From Acidobacteriota bacterium (GTDB lineage Bacteria > Acidobacteriota > Aminicenantia > Aminicenantales > Saccharicenantaceae): a stretch of 46,737 bases of DNA. A program made the translations under genes and the position numbers. Shown here one piece after another: positions 24,469-32,074 of the stretch. Numbering within the stretch: position 1 is the stretch's first letter; the number at the start of each line of letters is the position of its first letter. The stretch is taken from positions 83,154-129,890 of the forward strand of contig JAWSUF010000007.1 in NCBI GenBank assembly GCA_033549365.1, read 5' to 3'. Below the pieces are notes generated by a model. It had not been told where the DNA came from. It saw only the letters and a program-made list of their open reading frames with translations, and ran no database searches.

Positions 24469-24495
24469 TTAAAAAGGCCGCGAAACCCGAAACGC

Positions 24496-24524
24496 TTGAT
24501 TTGGACGGACGATTCTTTTATGAT
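24496..24524 (+). promoter_or_regulatory. sigma-70-type promoter of the membrane protein-ftsEX operon
   Basis: TTGATT (24496-24501) and TATGAT (24519-24524) are 17 bases apart. The predicted start near 24531 is about three bases before the ATG at 24534, which again implies a leaderless message. Confidence 0.65.
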
Positions 24525-24533
24525 GGACTTCCC

Positions 24534-24902
24534 ATGAAAATGAAAGCCATGATTCCGATGGCCGCCGGCTGGTTCGTCCCGGGTCTGGGCCATATCGTCC
24601 AGAAAAAAACATCCCGTGGGCTGATCTTTTTCGGCGCCGTCGCCGCCATGACGGCCCTGGGGCTGGCGATGGGGGGACGGGTTTACGGCCTGCAGACTGA
24701 AAACCCCCTGACCGTTCTGGCCTTTTTCGCCGATCTGGGCAACGGGCTCTTTTATTTCCTCGCCCGTCTGTTTTCGATCGGCGGCGGCACCCTGGAAAAG
24801 ACGACCTTCGAATTCGGCACGGCCTACATCGCCGGAGCGGGCCTCCTGAATTACCTCATCGCCATCGACGCCTACGACATCGCCGCCGGGAAAAAGACAT
24901 GA
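24534..24902 (+). CDS. Small polytopic membrane protein, DUF6677-like
   Basis: The 122-residue protein has about three hydrophobic helices and begins with the pattern AAGWFVPGLGHIVQKKTSRG, a membrane-hairpin motif shared with small TM2-like and DUF6677 proteins. Its role is unknown. I start it at the ATG at 24534 because the promoter -10 box ends ten bases earlier; a reading from 24297 would begin inside the divergent SH3 gene. It overlaps the next small membrane gene (ATGA at 24899-24902) and leads into ftsE and ftsX, so a link to cell division or envelope assembly is likely by association only. Confidence 0.65.
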   Translation: MKMKAMIPMAAGWFVPGLGHIVQKKTSRGLIFFGAVAAMTALGLAMGGRVYGLQTENPLTVLAFFADLGNGLFYFLARLFSIGGGTLEKTTFEFGTAYIAGAGLLNYLIAIDAYDIAAGKKT

Positions 24903-25081
24903 TCCTGTTCCAAAGCCACCTCCTTTCGATGATCGTCTATGCGTTTTTCGTCTCTCTCGTCCTGGCCCTTCTCCGCCGCAACGACACGCGAAGCCGTATC
25001 CGTTACGGCCTGACCCTATTCGCGATCATGGCCGCCGGAGCCCTTGTGTTCGGATGGTTCATGGCGCTTTTCATCCGCTGA
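24899..25081 (+). CDS. Small two-helix membrane protein
   Basis: This 60-residue protein consists of two hydrophobic helices (about 8-25 and 38-57) joined by a basic loop RRNDTRSRIRYG. Its start overlaps the upstream stop, and it ends five bases before ftsE, so it is well placed to be translated. No family is recognised. Its position suggests a small partner of the preceding membrane protein or of FtsEX, but this is only inferred from context. Confidence 0.6.
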   Translation: MILFQSHLLSMIVYAFFVSLVLALLRRNDTRSRIRYGLTLFAIMAAGALVFGWFMALFIR

Positions 25082-25085
25082 CGGG

Positions 25086-25754
25086 ATGATCGAACTTTTT
25101 CATATCTCGAAACAGTATCAAAAGCCCAACTGGGCTCTTTCCGACATCACTCTGCGCATCGAGAGCGGGGACTTCGTCTTCATCGCCGGGCCCAGCGGCT
25201 CCGGAAAAACAACGCTTCTCAAGATCATTTTCCGCGAACTGCTGCCGACCGAAGGCCAGATCGTTGTCGACGGCGTGAACATCCTCAAAATCCCCAACAA
25301 TAAAATCTATCTCCTGCGGCGGAAAATGGGCATTGTGTTCCAGGACTTCCGGCTTCTCTTCCACCGCAGCGTTTTCGAGAACGTGTCCATCCCTCTCCAG
25401 GTCGCCGGAACGCCCCGCAAGGAGATCCGCCGCATGGTTTTCAACACCCTGCGCAGCGTCAACCTCCATCAGAAAATGTGGGAATTCCCTCAGCATCTCT
25501 CCTATGGGGAACAGCAGCGGGTGGCCATCGCCCGGGCCCTGGTGAACAATCCCCGGATCATTCTGGCCGACGAACCGACGGGCAACCTGGATCCGGGTCT
25601 GGCCTTCGAAATCGTCAGCCTGTTCCGGGATATCAACCGAAAAGGAACGACCGTCATCATCGGCAGCCATGACCGCGAACTCATCCGCCACTTCGGCAGC
25701 CGCATCCTGTTTCTCCAGAAAGGAAAGCTTCTCGGCCAAGAGGCATCCCCATGA
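25086..25754 (+). CDS. ftsE: Cell division ABC transporter ATPase FtsE
   Basis: The 222-residue ATPase has Walker A GPSGSGKTT (35-43), Walker B ILADEP and the FtsE-like stretch RRKMGIVFQDFRLL (78-91). The ABC signature reads LSYGEQQRV (138-146), with tyrosine in place of the usual second-position glycine. With FtsX it forms the membrane complex that controls peptidoglycan hydrolases at the septum. I start at the ATG at 25086; a reading from 25044 would begin inside the small membrane gene. The stop overlaps the ftsX start (ATGA at 25751-25754). Confidence 0.93.
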   Translation: MIELFHISKQYQKPNWALSDITLRIESGDFVFIAGPSGSGKTTLLKIIFRELLPTEGQIVVDGVNILKIPNNKIYLLRRKMGIVFQDFRLLFHRSVFENVSIPLQVAGTPRKEIRRMVFNTLRSVNLHQKMWEFPQHLSYGEQQRVAIARALVNNPRIILADEPTGNLDPGLAFEIVSLFRDINRKGTTVIIGSHDRELIRHFGSRILFLQKGKLLGQEASP

Positions 25755-26647
25755 TCCGCCGCATCCGCTATTTCATCCGGGCGACTGCCGGCAGCCTCTG
25801 GCAATTCCGAACCCGGAACTTTTTTTCGGTGGCCATCATCTGCCTGTCGTTCCTGACCCTGGGGGTGTTTCTGTCCGTGGCCAATAACCTCCGCCAGGCG
25901 GCCCAGGTTCTGGCGGACAACATGACCGTGACGTTTTTCATCGGCGCCGATGCCGGAAAATCAGACATCGACGAGATCGAACGCCGGATCCGGACCTTCG
26001 ATATGGTCGATGAGGTTCACTTCATCCCGGCGGCCCTGGCCCTCGAGCGGTTCCGGGAAACCTTCCCCGAACTCCGGGACATCGTGGAAAGCCTCGATGT
26101 GAATCCCTTCCCGCCCTCGTTCGACGTCCGGATCCGGGGGGAGAGATCCCAACCCTGGGGTTTCCGGGGTTTTGTCGACGAAATCCGCATGCACAAGGAC
26201 GTCGAGGACGTCCAATTCAATCAGGACATCGTGGACAAAATGCAGTCGCTCGGACGCGTGGCCCAGGCCATCGGATTTTTCCTCGGCGGGATTCTCGTCC
26301 TGGCGTCATTTTTCATCATCTCCAACGTCATCAAGCTCAATGTCTTCGCCCGGCGGAACGAAATCGAAATTCTGCGCCTTGTCGGAGCCACAAACACATT
26401 CATCCGGATTCCCTTTCTTCTGGAGGGTCTGGTTCTGGGCATCTCCGGCAGTCTCCTGGCCCTCGCCCTTTTGCTGTTGACGATCAAGCTCTTTCCCCTT
26501 TATATCGGGACGTCCGTGGGCGCCCTGCAGGACATTCTGAACCTGCGTTTTCTGATGCCCTCTCAGGCGGCGGGACTTGTTGCCGCCGGTGCGGGGATCG
26601 GGCTGTTGGGGAGCAGTACCTCCCTCTCACGCTTCCTCAAAGTCTAG
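25751..26647 (+). CDS. ftsX: Cell division protein FtsX
   Basis: The 298-residue protein has the FtsX topology: a first membrane helix (about 25-45), a large periplasmic domain (about 46-165) with IERRIRTFDMVDEVHFIPAALAL, and three more helices (about 172-192, 220-245, 267-290). The NEIEILRLVGATN stretch just after the second helix is conserved in the family. It transmits FtsE ATP hydrolysis to periplasmic amidase activators or hydrolases. The gene overlaps ftsE and is followed immediately, with no gap after the TAG, by the MITE-like element at 26648. Confidence 0.93.
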   Translation: MIRRIRYFIRATAGSLWQFRTRNFFSVAIICLSFLTLGVFLSVANNLRQAAQVLADNMTVTFFIGADAGKSDIDEIERRIRTFDMVDEVHFIPAALALERFRETFPELRDIVESLDVNPFPPSFDVRIRGERSQPWGFRGFVDEIRMHKDVEDVQFNQDIVDKMQSLGRVAQAIGFFLGGILVLASFFIISNVIKLNVFARRNEIEILRLVGATNTFIRIPFLLEGLVLGISGSLLALALLLLTIKLFPLYIGTSVGALQDILNLRFLMPSQAAGLVAAGAGIGLLGSSTSLSRFLKV

Positions 26648-26844
26648 CCGAGGTCGTGCGCTGAAATGCCGGGATTCATTATTTTCTCTTTTTTCCGGCA
26701 TTTCAGCCCTACTGGCGAGCCGATCTTACCGCATCGATTTCGTCCCGGCCTGCTTGACGTAGGCTCACTACGCCTGCGCAGTCCGCTCCTTATCGCTACG
26801 GCAACCTCGACTCGCGCACGACCTCGGCTCGCGCACAACCCCGG
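26648..26844. mobile_element. MITE-like element with 14-bp terminal inverted repeats
   Basis: CCGAGGTCGTGCGC (26648-26661) is repeated as its exact complement at 26814-26827, bounding a 180-base non-coding block that begins at the base after the ftsX stop. The right end is duplicated: CTCGCGCACGACCTCGG (26811-26827) is followed by a copy with two changes (26828-26844). Inside are a 12-bp hairpin (26661-26672 with 26695-26706), the shared repeat GGCGAGCCGATC-N3-CCGCATC (26714-26735) and a CGTAG/CTACG hairpin (26758-26772). No transposase is encoded, so it would need one in trans. I see no coding gene in the 290-base gap. Confidence 0.55.
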
Positions 26845-26899
26845 CTCCGAGGCCATACCGAACAACTGAGGCTCGTGAATAACGATCTTGCGGCGGCGA

Positions 26900-26928
26900 T
26901 TGACAGTCCGGACCATCTGTCCTAGAAT
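26900..26928 (+). promoter_or_regulatory. Consensus sigma-70 promoter of the rodZ-like/ntrYX/recO operon
   Basis: A perfect TTGACA (26900-26905), a 17-base spacer and TAGAAT (26923-26928) form the best sigma-70 promoter in the window. Transcription should start near 26935, about three bases before the ATG at 26938. The GGAGG at 26931-26935 would then lie mostly outside the transcript. Confidence 0.8.
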
Positions 26929-26937
26929 TTGGAGGAT

Positions 26938-27732
26938 ATGACCGGCGTCGGCGGCGAGCTTCGTAAAGAACGGGAATCCCGAAACATCCTGCTTCAGGAC
27001 ATCTCCCATTCGACCAAAATCGTCCTCCGTTATCTGGAGGCTCTTGAGGACGATCGTCTGGACAGAATTCCCGGTGCGTTTTTTGTCAGGGGCATCATCC
27101 GGACTTATGCCCAGGCGATCGGTCTGGACCCGCAGGCCGTTCTCGAAAAATACCGCGAATCCGGACTTTTGAAAGACATCGAGGACGAGGAGGAGGCCGA
27201 AAAACATCGGGAATCCTCCCCCGTCCCGGGCCGGCAGAGGCTGATAGTTTCGATCGGAGCCGGCCTGGTTCTGGTGGCCGCGTCCCTTCTGCTCTTTTTC
27301 TCCCTAAAATCGAAAAAAGACGCGCCGGCGGATGACCCGGCGATCTTCGCCGCGCCGCCCGCCGCGGCGGAACCCGCCCCGGCCGATTATCCCGCCGCCG
27401 GACTCATTGAAGAACCGGACGAGGAAAGCGGACTCGTTTTCGAAGCCTCTTTCCGCCAGGAAACCTGGATCCAGGTCTATGCCGACGGCCTGATCGAGGT
27501 CAACGGCATCCGCCTGCCGGGGGCAACCAGCCGGGTTCACGCCGAGAAAGAACTGTTGATCCATCTTGGAAACGCCGGCGGCTTTGACTACACGCTCAAC
27601 GGCCGCCGGGGTCGGAGCTTCGGCAGATCGGGAGCCGTCGTCAAGAACATTCTCATCACGCCGGAAAACATGAGCGATTTCCTGGCCGATCCCGAACCCG
27701 AAAAGAACGGGAAGCCGAGCCTGCGCCCATGA
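26938..27732 (+). CDS. RodZ-like helix-turn-helix membrane protein
   Basis: The 264-residue protein has an N-terminal HTH_25 domain (about 1-75, beginning GELRKERESRNILLQDIS and including ALEDDRLDRIPGAFFVRGIIRTYAQ), a membrane helix (about 101-122), a proline/alanine-rich linker and a C-terminal DUF4115-like beta domain (about 170-250). That is the RodZ order. RodZ links the MreB cytoskeleton to the cell-wall machinery. The ATG at 26938 has GGAGG only two bases upstream and a -10 box nine bases upstream, which suggests leaderless initiation. Its stop overlaps the sensor kinase (ATGA at 27729-27732). Confidence 0.82.
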   Translation: MTGVGGELRKERESRNILLQDISHSTKIVLRYLEALEDDRLDRIPGAFFVRGIIRTYAQAIGLDPQAVLEKYRESGLLKDIEDEEEAEKHRESSPVPGRQRLIVSIGAGLVLVAASLLLFFSLKSKKDAPADDPAIFAAPPAAAEPAPADYPAAGLIEEPDEESGLVFEASFRQETWIQVYADGLIEVNGIRLPGATSRVHAEKELLIHLGNAGGFDYTLNGRRGRSFGRSGAVVKNILITPENMSDFLADPEPEKNGKPSLRP

Positions 27733-29894
27733 CCCCGGCCAAGAAAAAGGGACCCCGTCTTGTCGGCGCCGTCATCGTCCTGCTCATCCTCCTGTTTTTC
27801 ACGATCGAGTTCTTCATCCGGGAATCCCAGGAGTTTTCCCCGACGGGCGTGACCCGGATCCTGTTGTCCTCCCTCCAGATCATCGTCATCCTTCTCGGAT
27901 TGATCCTCTTCGTCATTCTCGGCCGCTATATGGCCAAGCTTTACCTCGAACGAAAACGGCGGGTTCTGGGCGCCCATTTCCGGACCAAGCTGGTCATGTT
28001 CTTCATCGCCCTGTCCTTCATTCCCACGGTTCTTCTTTTCATCTTCGCCTCGGACTTCGTCAGCCGGAACATCGAACATTGGTTTCAGACGCCTCTCGAC
28101 AAGATCCTCGACGACACCCGCGGTCTGGCCGAGGGCTTCTACACAAGCGGCGAGGAGATCACCCTCCATCACGCCCAGCAGCTCGCCCGGGTCATCCGCT
28201 CCCGCAAACTCATCCAGCCCGAAAACCGGCCCGCCCTGAGGGACTTCATCTGGGAAAAACTCAAGGAATATCAACTGGATGAAATCAGCATTTTTCTCGA
28301 CGACGAGGAGCTGTTTTCCTACCTCAATCCCAATCTTCCCCTCCGCTATTACCGGGATCTCAAAACGAACATCGTCAAGCGCGCCCAATTGGGCGAAGAC
28401 CTGAGAAGCATCGAACCCATGGGCTCCGGAGAAATGATCCGCCGGGGAACGGCCTTCCAGATCGCCGGCATCGGAAACGTCCTGGTGGCCACGGGCAAAT
28501 ATCTGCCCGAAAACTATGCCCAGAGAATTTCCAACATCAACTCCTACGTCCAGCGCTACCGGCTGGGCAAAACCCAGAAAAACCCGGTCAAATCCTTCTA
28601 CTTCATGACCCTGGTGTTCATCACCCTGCTCATCATCTTCGCCGCAAGCTGGATCGGCTTTCAACTGGCCAAGAGCATCACGGTTCCCATCGAGAAACTG
28701 GCCCATGCGACCAAGGAGGTGTCGCGGGGCAACCTCGACGTCCGGATCGAGGATCCTGCATCCGACGAGATCGGCTTTCTCATCGAATCGTTCAACCAGA
28801 TGACATCCGACCTCCGCGACAGCCAGCAGAACATCGCCCGCCAGACAAACGAGCTGGAAAGCCGCAAACAATACATCGAGACCATCCTGAACAAGATCAG
28901 CACAGGCGTGATCGCCCTCGACGGCGGCGGAACGATCACCACCATCAATCCCTCGGCGCGGGAGATGCTGGGCGTATCCGACGCCGACGTCATCGGCCGA
29001 GGCTACGCCGAGATTCTGGGCCCGGCGGCTTTCTCCGAGATCCGGAAAAACATCGATTGGGGGATGAAAAACAAGCGCCATTTGCCGCATCGGGAAATCA
29101 CATTCTCCTCCAACGGGCGGGTGACGCATCTGGCCCTGTCGCTGTCCCCGCTCCGGCAGGGCCCCAACGATTTCTCAGGATTGATCGTCGTTCTCGACGA
29201 CCTGACCCAGCTCATCAACACTCAAAAAATCGCCGCCTGGAAGGAAGTCGCCCAGCGCGTCGCCCACGAAATCAAGAACCCCCTGACCCCGATCCAGCTT
29301 TCGGCCGAACGCATCATCAACAATCTGAACCGCGACGAAACCGCCCGCCCCGACGTCATCGCTCAGGGCGCCCGGACCATCATCCAGGAGGCCCGAACCA
29401 TCAAGTCCCTGGTCGACGAATTTTCGAACTTCGCCCGCATGCCCAAGATCCAGCCCCAACCGTCTCATCTCCATGCCATTCTGGATCAGACGATCGCCCT
29501 GTTCAAGGGCATCTTCTCCGAAATCGACTTCGACGTTCACTACGCCGCCGATATTCCTTCTCCGATCTCCGTGGACCCGGAACAGCTCAAACGGGCCGTC
29601 ATCAATATCCTCGACAACGCCATCGACGCCATGAATAAGAAGGGAAGGATTTCCATCGTGACCTCGTTCGACGCCGCGGAAAACCGGGTCAACATCGCGA
29701 TCAGCGATTCCGGTCCGGGCATCGCCGTCGACGACAAGTTCAAACTCTTCCTTCCCCATTACTCGACAAAGAAACGGGGCACGGGACTCGGCCTGGCCAT
29801 CGTCAACCAGATCGTCCAGGAGCACAACGGTTCCGTCGATGTCGAAAACATCCGGCCGCACGGCGCCAAATTCATTCTGCGGATCCCGGCATGA
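27729..29894 (+). CDS. ntrY: NtrY-like sensor histidine kinase
   Basis: The 721-residue kinase has three N-terminal membrane helices (about 12-32, 45-66, 88-108), an extracytoplasmic domain, a fourth helix (about 286-310), HAMP (about 310-362), PAS (about 385-490), and a HisKA domain with the phosphorylated H513 in VAHEIKNPLTPIQLSAERI, then a HATPase_c domain with NILDNAIDAM, DSGPGI and GTGLGLAI. This order and the PLTPIQLSAERI stretch match NtrY. It probably phosphorylates the NtrX-like regulator next door. The signal is unknown; in other bacteria NtrYX affects nitrogen use, redox state or envelope functions. Confidence 0.88.
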   Translation: MTPAKKKGPRLVGAVIVLLILLFFTIEFFIRESQEFSPTGVTRILLSSLQIIVILLGLILFVILGRYMAKLYLERKRRVLGAHFRTKLVMFFIALSFIPTVLLFIFASDFVSRNIEHWFQTPLDKILDDTRGLAEGFYTSGEEITLHHAQQLARVIRSRKLIQPENRPALRDFIWEKLKEYQLDEISIFLDDEELFSYLNPNLPLRYYRDLKTNIVKRAQLGEDLRSIEPMGSGEMIRRGTAFQIAGIGNVLVATGKYLPENYAQRISNINSYVQRYRLGKTQKNPVKSFYFMTLVFITLLIIFAASWIGFQLAKSITVPIEKLAHATKEVSRGNLDVRIEDPASDEIGFLIESFNQMTSDLRDSQQNIARQTNELESRKQYIETILNKISTGVIALDGGGTITTINPSAREMLGVSDADVIGRGYAEILGPAAFSEIRKNIDWGMKNKRHLPHREITFSSNGRVTHLALSLSPLRQGPNDFSGLIVVLDDLTQLINTQKIAAWKEVAQRVAHEIKNPLTPIQLSAERIINNLNRDETARPDVIAQGARTIIQEARTIKSLVDEFSNFARMPKIQPQPSHLHAILDQTIALFKGIFSEIDFDVHYAADIPSPISVDPEQLKRAVINILDNAIDAMNKKGRISIVTSFDAAENRVNIAISDSGPGIAVDDKFKLFLPHYSTKKRGTGLGLAIVNQIVQEHNGSVDVENIRPHGAKFILRIPA

Positions 29895-31267
29895 AAGAAT
29901 CCGATATGAGCCAGGAAAAAATCCTTGTCATCGACGACGAATCCAGCATCCGGTCTTCCCTCCAGGGCATTCTGGAAGACGAGGGGTATCTCGTCAAAAC
30001 CGCGGAGAGCGGCGAAGACGGGTTGGAGATGCTTCGGAGTGAATCCTTCGACGCCGTCCTCCTCGACGTCTGGCTGCCCTCTCTCGGCGGCATCGAAGTC
30101 CTCCAGAAGATCCTGACGTCCGAGGAGGCTCCCCAGGTCATCATGATTTCCGGCCACGGCACCATCGAAACCGCGGTCAAGGCCGCCAAACTCGGCGCTT
30201 ACGATTTCCTGGAAAAACCCCTGTCCCTCCAGAAGGTCGTCATCACCGTTCAAAACGCCCTCCGGCGCCGGAAACTCGAGGAGGAAAACCTCCGGCTTCG
30301 GGAAAAGGTCCGGGGACGCTTCCCGCTCATCGGCCGCAGCCCGGGCATCCAGAAGCTGCGCCAGGATATCGAGCGCGCCGCGCCGTCCAACGGCCGCGTC
30401 CTGATCACCGGAGAAAACGGAACCGGAAAGGAACGCATCGTCTACCTCATCCACCAGCAAAGCCGCCGCCGGGACAAGAAGCTCGTCGAGATCAACTGCG
30501 CCGCCATCCCCGACGACCTGATCGACAACGAGCTTTTCGGCTGTTTTCAGGACAACGGCGGGCCTCGAGCCAAAGACAAGAAAGGCAAGTTCCTGATCGC
30601 CGATCGGGGAACGCTGTTTCTGGACGAAATCGGAGACATGAGTCTCAAGACCCAGTCCCGCCTTGTGCAGGCCATTGAGGACGGAAAAATCGAACCGTCC
30701 GGAGCTCCGGAACCCATCACGGTCGATGTCCGCATCATCGCGGCCTCCAGCCGCAATCTCCGGGAGGCCATCGCCAAGGGACGGTTCCGCGAAGACCTCT
30801 TTTTCAAACTCAACGTCATTCCCCTGAACATTCCTCCGCTCCGGAATCGGGTCGAGGACATTCCGCTCCTCATCGAATATTTCCTGGATTATTTTTCCGC
30901 GGAATACGGCAAGCGGCCCAAAACCATGAGCCCCGAAGCCGAACGCGCGTTTCTGAACTATTCCTGGCCGGGCAACGTCAGCGAACTCATGAATGTCATC
31001 GAACGCTTCGTCATCATGGTCCCCGACGACGTCATCCAGGCCGGGCACCTCGCCCTCCTGGTCGAAACCCGGGAAACCGAGGCCGGGCCGGAGCTTGCCG
31101 GAAACCGCTCTCTGGCCGCGGCAACGGAGCAATTCGAGCGGACCACCATCCGGAATCACCTGCTGCGGAACGGCTGGGACGTGTCCCGCACGGCGCATGC
31201 CCTGAAAATCGAGGAGGGAACCCTCCGGAAAAAGATCGCCGATTACGGAATCACCCTCAGCGACTGA
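29891..31267 (+). CDS. ntrX: NtrX-like response regulator lacking the GAFTGA motif
   Basis: The 458-residue regulator has a receiver domain (phosphoacceptor D59, lysine K109), an AAA+ domain (Walker A GENGTGKE at 174-181, Walker B TLFLDEIGD at 241-249) and a Fis-type helix-turn-helix (about 415-455). After ELFG, the loop that normally reads GAFTGA is replaced without a length change by DNGGPR (221-226). GAFTGA is what touches sigma-54, so this protein probably does not activate sigma-54 promoters. Rhodobacter capsulatus NtrC, which also lacks that motif, works with sigma-70. The start overlaps the ntrY stop (ATGA at 29891-29894); a second in-frame ATG is at 29906. Confidence 0.86.
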   Translation: MKESDMSQEKILVIDDESSIRSSLQGILEDEGYLVKTAESGEDGLEMLRSESFDAVLLDVWLPSLGGIEVLQKILTSEEAPQVIMISGHGTIETAVKAAKLGAYDFLEKPLSLQKVVITVQNALRRRKLEEENLRLREKVRGRFPLIGRSPGIQKLRQDIERAAPSNGRVLITGENGTGKERIVYLIHQQSRRRDKKLVEINCAAIPDDLIDNELFGCFQDNGGPRAKDKKGKFLIADRGTLFLDEIGDMSLKTQSRLVQAIEDGKIEPSGAPEPITVDVRIIAASSRNLREAIAKGRFREDLFFKLNVIPLNIPPLRNRVEDIPLLIEYFLDYFSAEYGKRPKTMSPEAERAFLNYSWPGNVSELMNVIERFVIMVPDDVIQAGHLALLVETRETEAGPELAGNRSLAAATEQFERTTIRNHLLRNGWDVSRTAHALKIEEGTLRKKIADYGITLSD

Positions 31268-31284
31268 TCCGGAAACCGCCCGCG

Positions 31285-32013
31285 ATGCCCGCCGAACAGA
31301 GCGAATCCCTGATCCTCAGGACATTCCCCTTCGGCGAACAGGACAAACTGGCCGTCTTTTTCACTCGCGACAAGGGGGTTCTCCGCGGCGTGGCCAAGGG
31401 CGCCCGAAAATTCGCCAACCGTTTCGGAAGCAGCCTGGAGCCCATGTCGCTGGTCAAGGTCTTCTACCACGAGAAAGAGCGCCGGGATCTCGTCACCGTG
31501 ACCGGCGCCGATCTCCAGGAATCCTTTTTCGACATTCAAAAAGACCCGGAGACCGCCTGCATCCTGTGTTATTTCGCCGAGCTCGTCGAGGAATTTTCTC
31601 CGTCGCGGGCCGGCGACAATCTTCTCTTTCGGCTCCTTCTCTCCGTCCTCCGCGCCGCGAAAAACGGCGGTGACGGAGATTTTTTGACTCTCTACTTCGA
31701 AACCTGGATTCTGCGGATCAACGGATTCCTGCCCGATCTGACCCGGTGCAAGGCCTGCCGAAAGCAAATCGGGGCCGGGAGGCTGTCGGCCGGGCGTGAC
31801 GGCGTCTTCTGCGGATCCTGCGCGCCGCACCGCACGGAAAGCGTCGACGGCGGCCTATCGGAGATCGTCGGCTGGATTTTGAAGAATCCTCCGGGCGATC
31901 GACCGCCCGATTTTCCGGCCGGACGGCGGGAGGACCTGAGACGGACGCTTCGGGCTCTGATCGCCTTTCACCTGGAACGCGAACCCCGGTCCTGGCGATA
32001 TCTGAAGACCTGA
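31285..32013 (+). CDS. recO: DNA repair protein RecO
   Basis: The 242-residue protein has the RecO N-terminal OB-fold with ESLILRTFPFGEQDKLAVFFTRDKG and RGVAKGARK, a helical middle domain, and a zinc site with CKAC (about 153-156) and CGSC (about 174-177). RecO helps load RecA onto SSB-coated single strands in the RecFOR pathway. It begins 17 bases after ntrX with no promoter between, so it is probably the last gene of the rodZ-like operon. The N-terminal motifs make the identity clear even though RecO proteins are weakly conserved overall. Confidence 0.9.
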   Translation: MPAEQSESLILRTFPFGEQDKLAVFFTRDKGVLRGVAKGARKFANRFGSSLEPMSLVKVFYHEKERRDLVTVTGADLQESFFDIQKDPETACILCYFAELVEEFSPSRAGDNLLFRLLLSVLRAAKNGGDGDFLTLYFETWILRINGFLPDLTRCKACRKQIGAGRLSAGRDGVFCGSCAPHRTESVDGGLSEIVGWILKNPPGDRPPDFPAGRREDLRRTLRALIAFHLEREPRSWRYLKT

Positions 32014-32019
32014 ATCGAT

Positions 32020-32049
32020 TTGCAAAGTCGATCCCGACAAGGGTAGAAT
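32020..32049 (+). promoter_or_regulatory. sigma-70-type promoter of the anchored protein-osmC pair
   Basis: TTGCAA (32020-32025) and TAGAAT (32044-32049) are 18 bases apart. The predicted start near 32056 gives a short leader holding AAGGAGG (32061-32067), seven bases before the ATG at 32075. Confidence 0.65.
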
Positions 32050-32074
32050 AGGGATCATTAAAGGAGGTTTTCAC

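Noticed and set aside
26661-26706. Intrinsic terminator for ftsEX
   Set aside because: The 12-bp stem encloses a 22-base loop and is not followed by a U-tract. The T-run lies inside the loop, so it fits better as internal structure of the repeat element.
27588-29129. Long minus-strand open frame of 513 codons, antisense to the ntrY-like gene
   Set aside because: The GC-rich codon bias of the real gene leaves the opposite strand open. The translation lacks motifs and has low-complexity acidic and glycine runs. The same reasoning removes the long antisense frames at 29759-31198, 33405-34988, 12600-14009 and 4742-5917.
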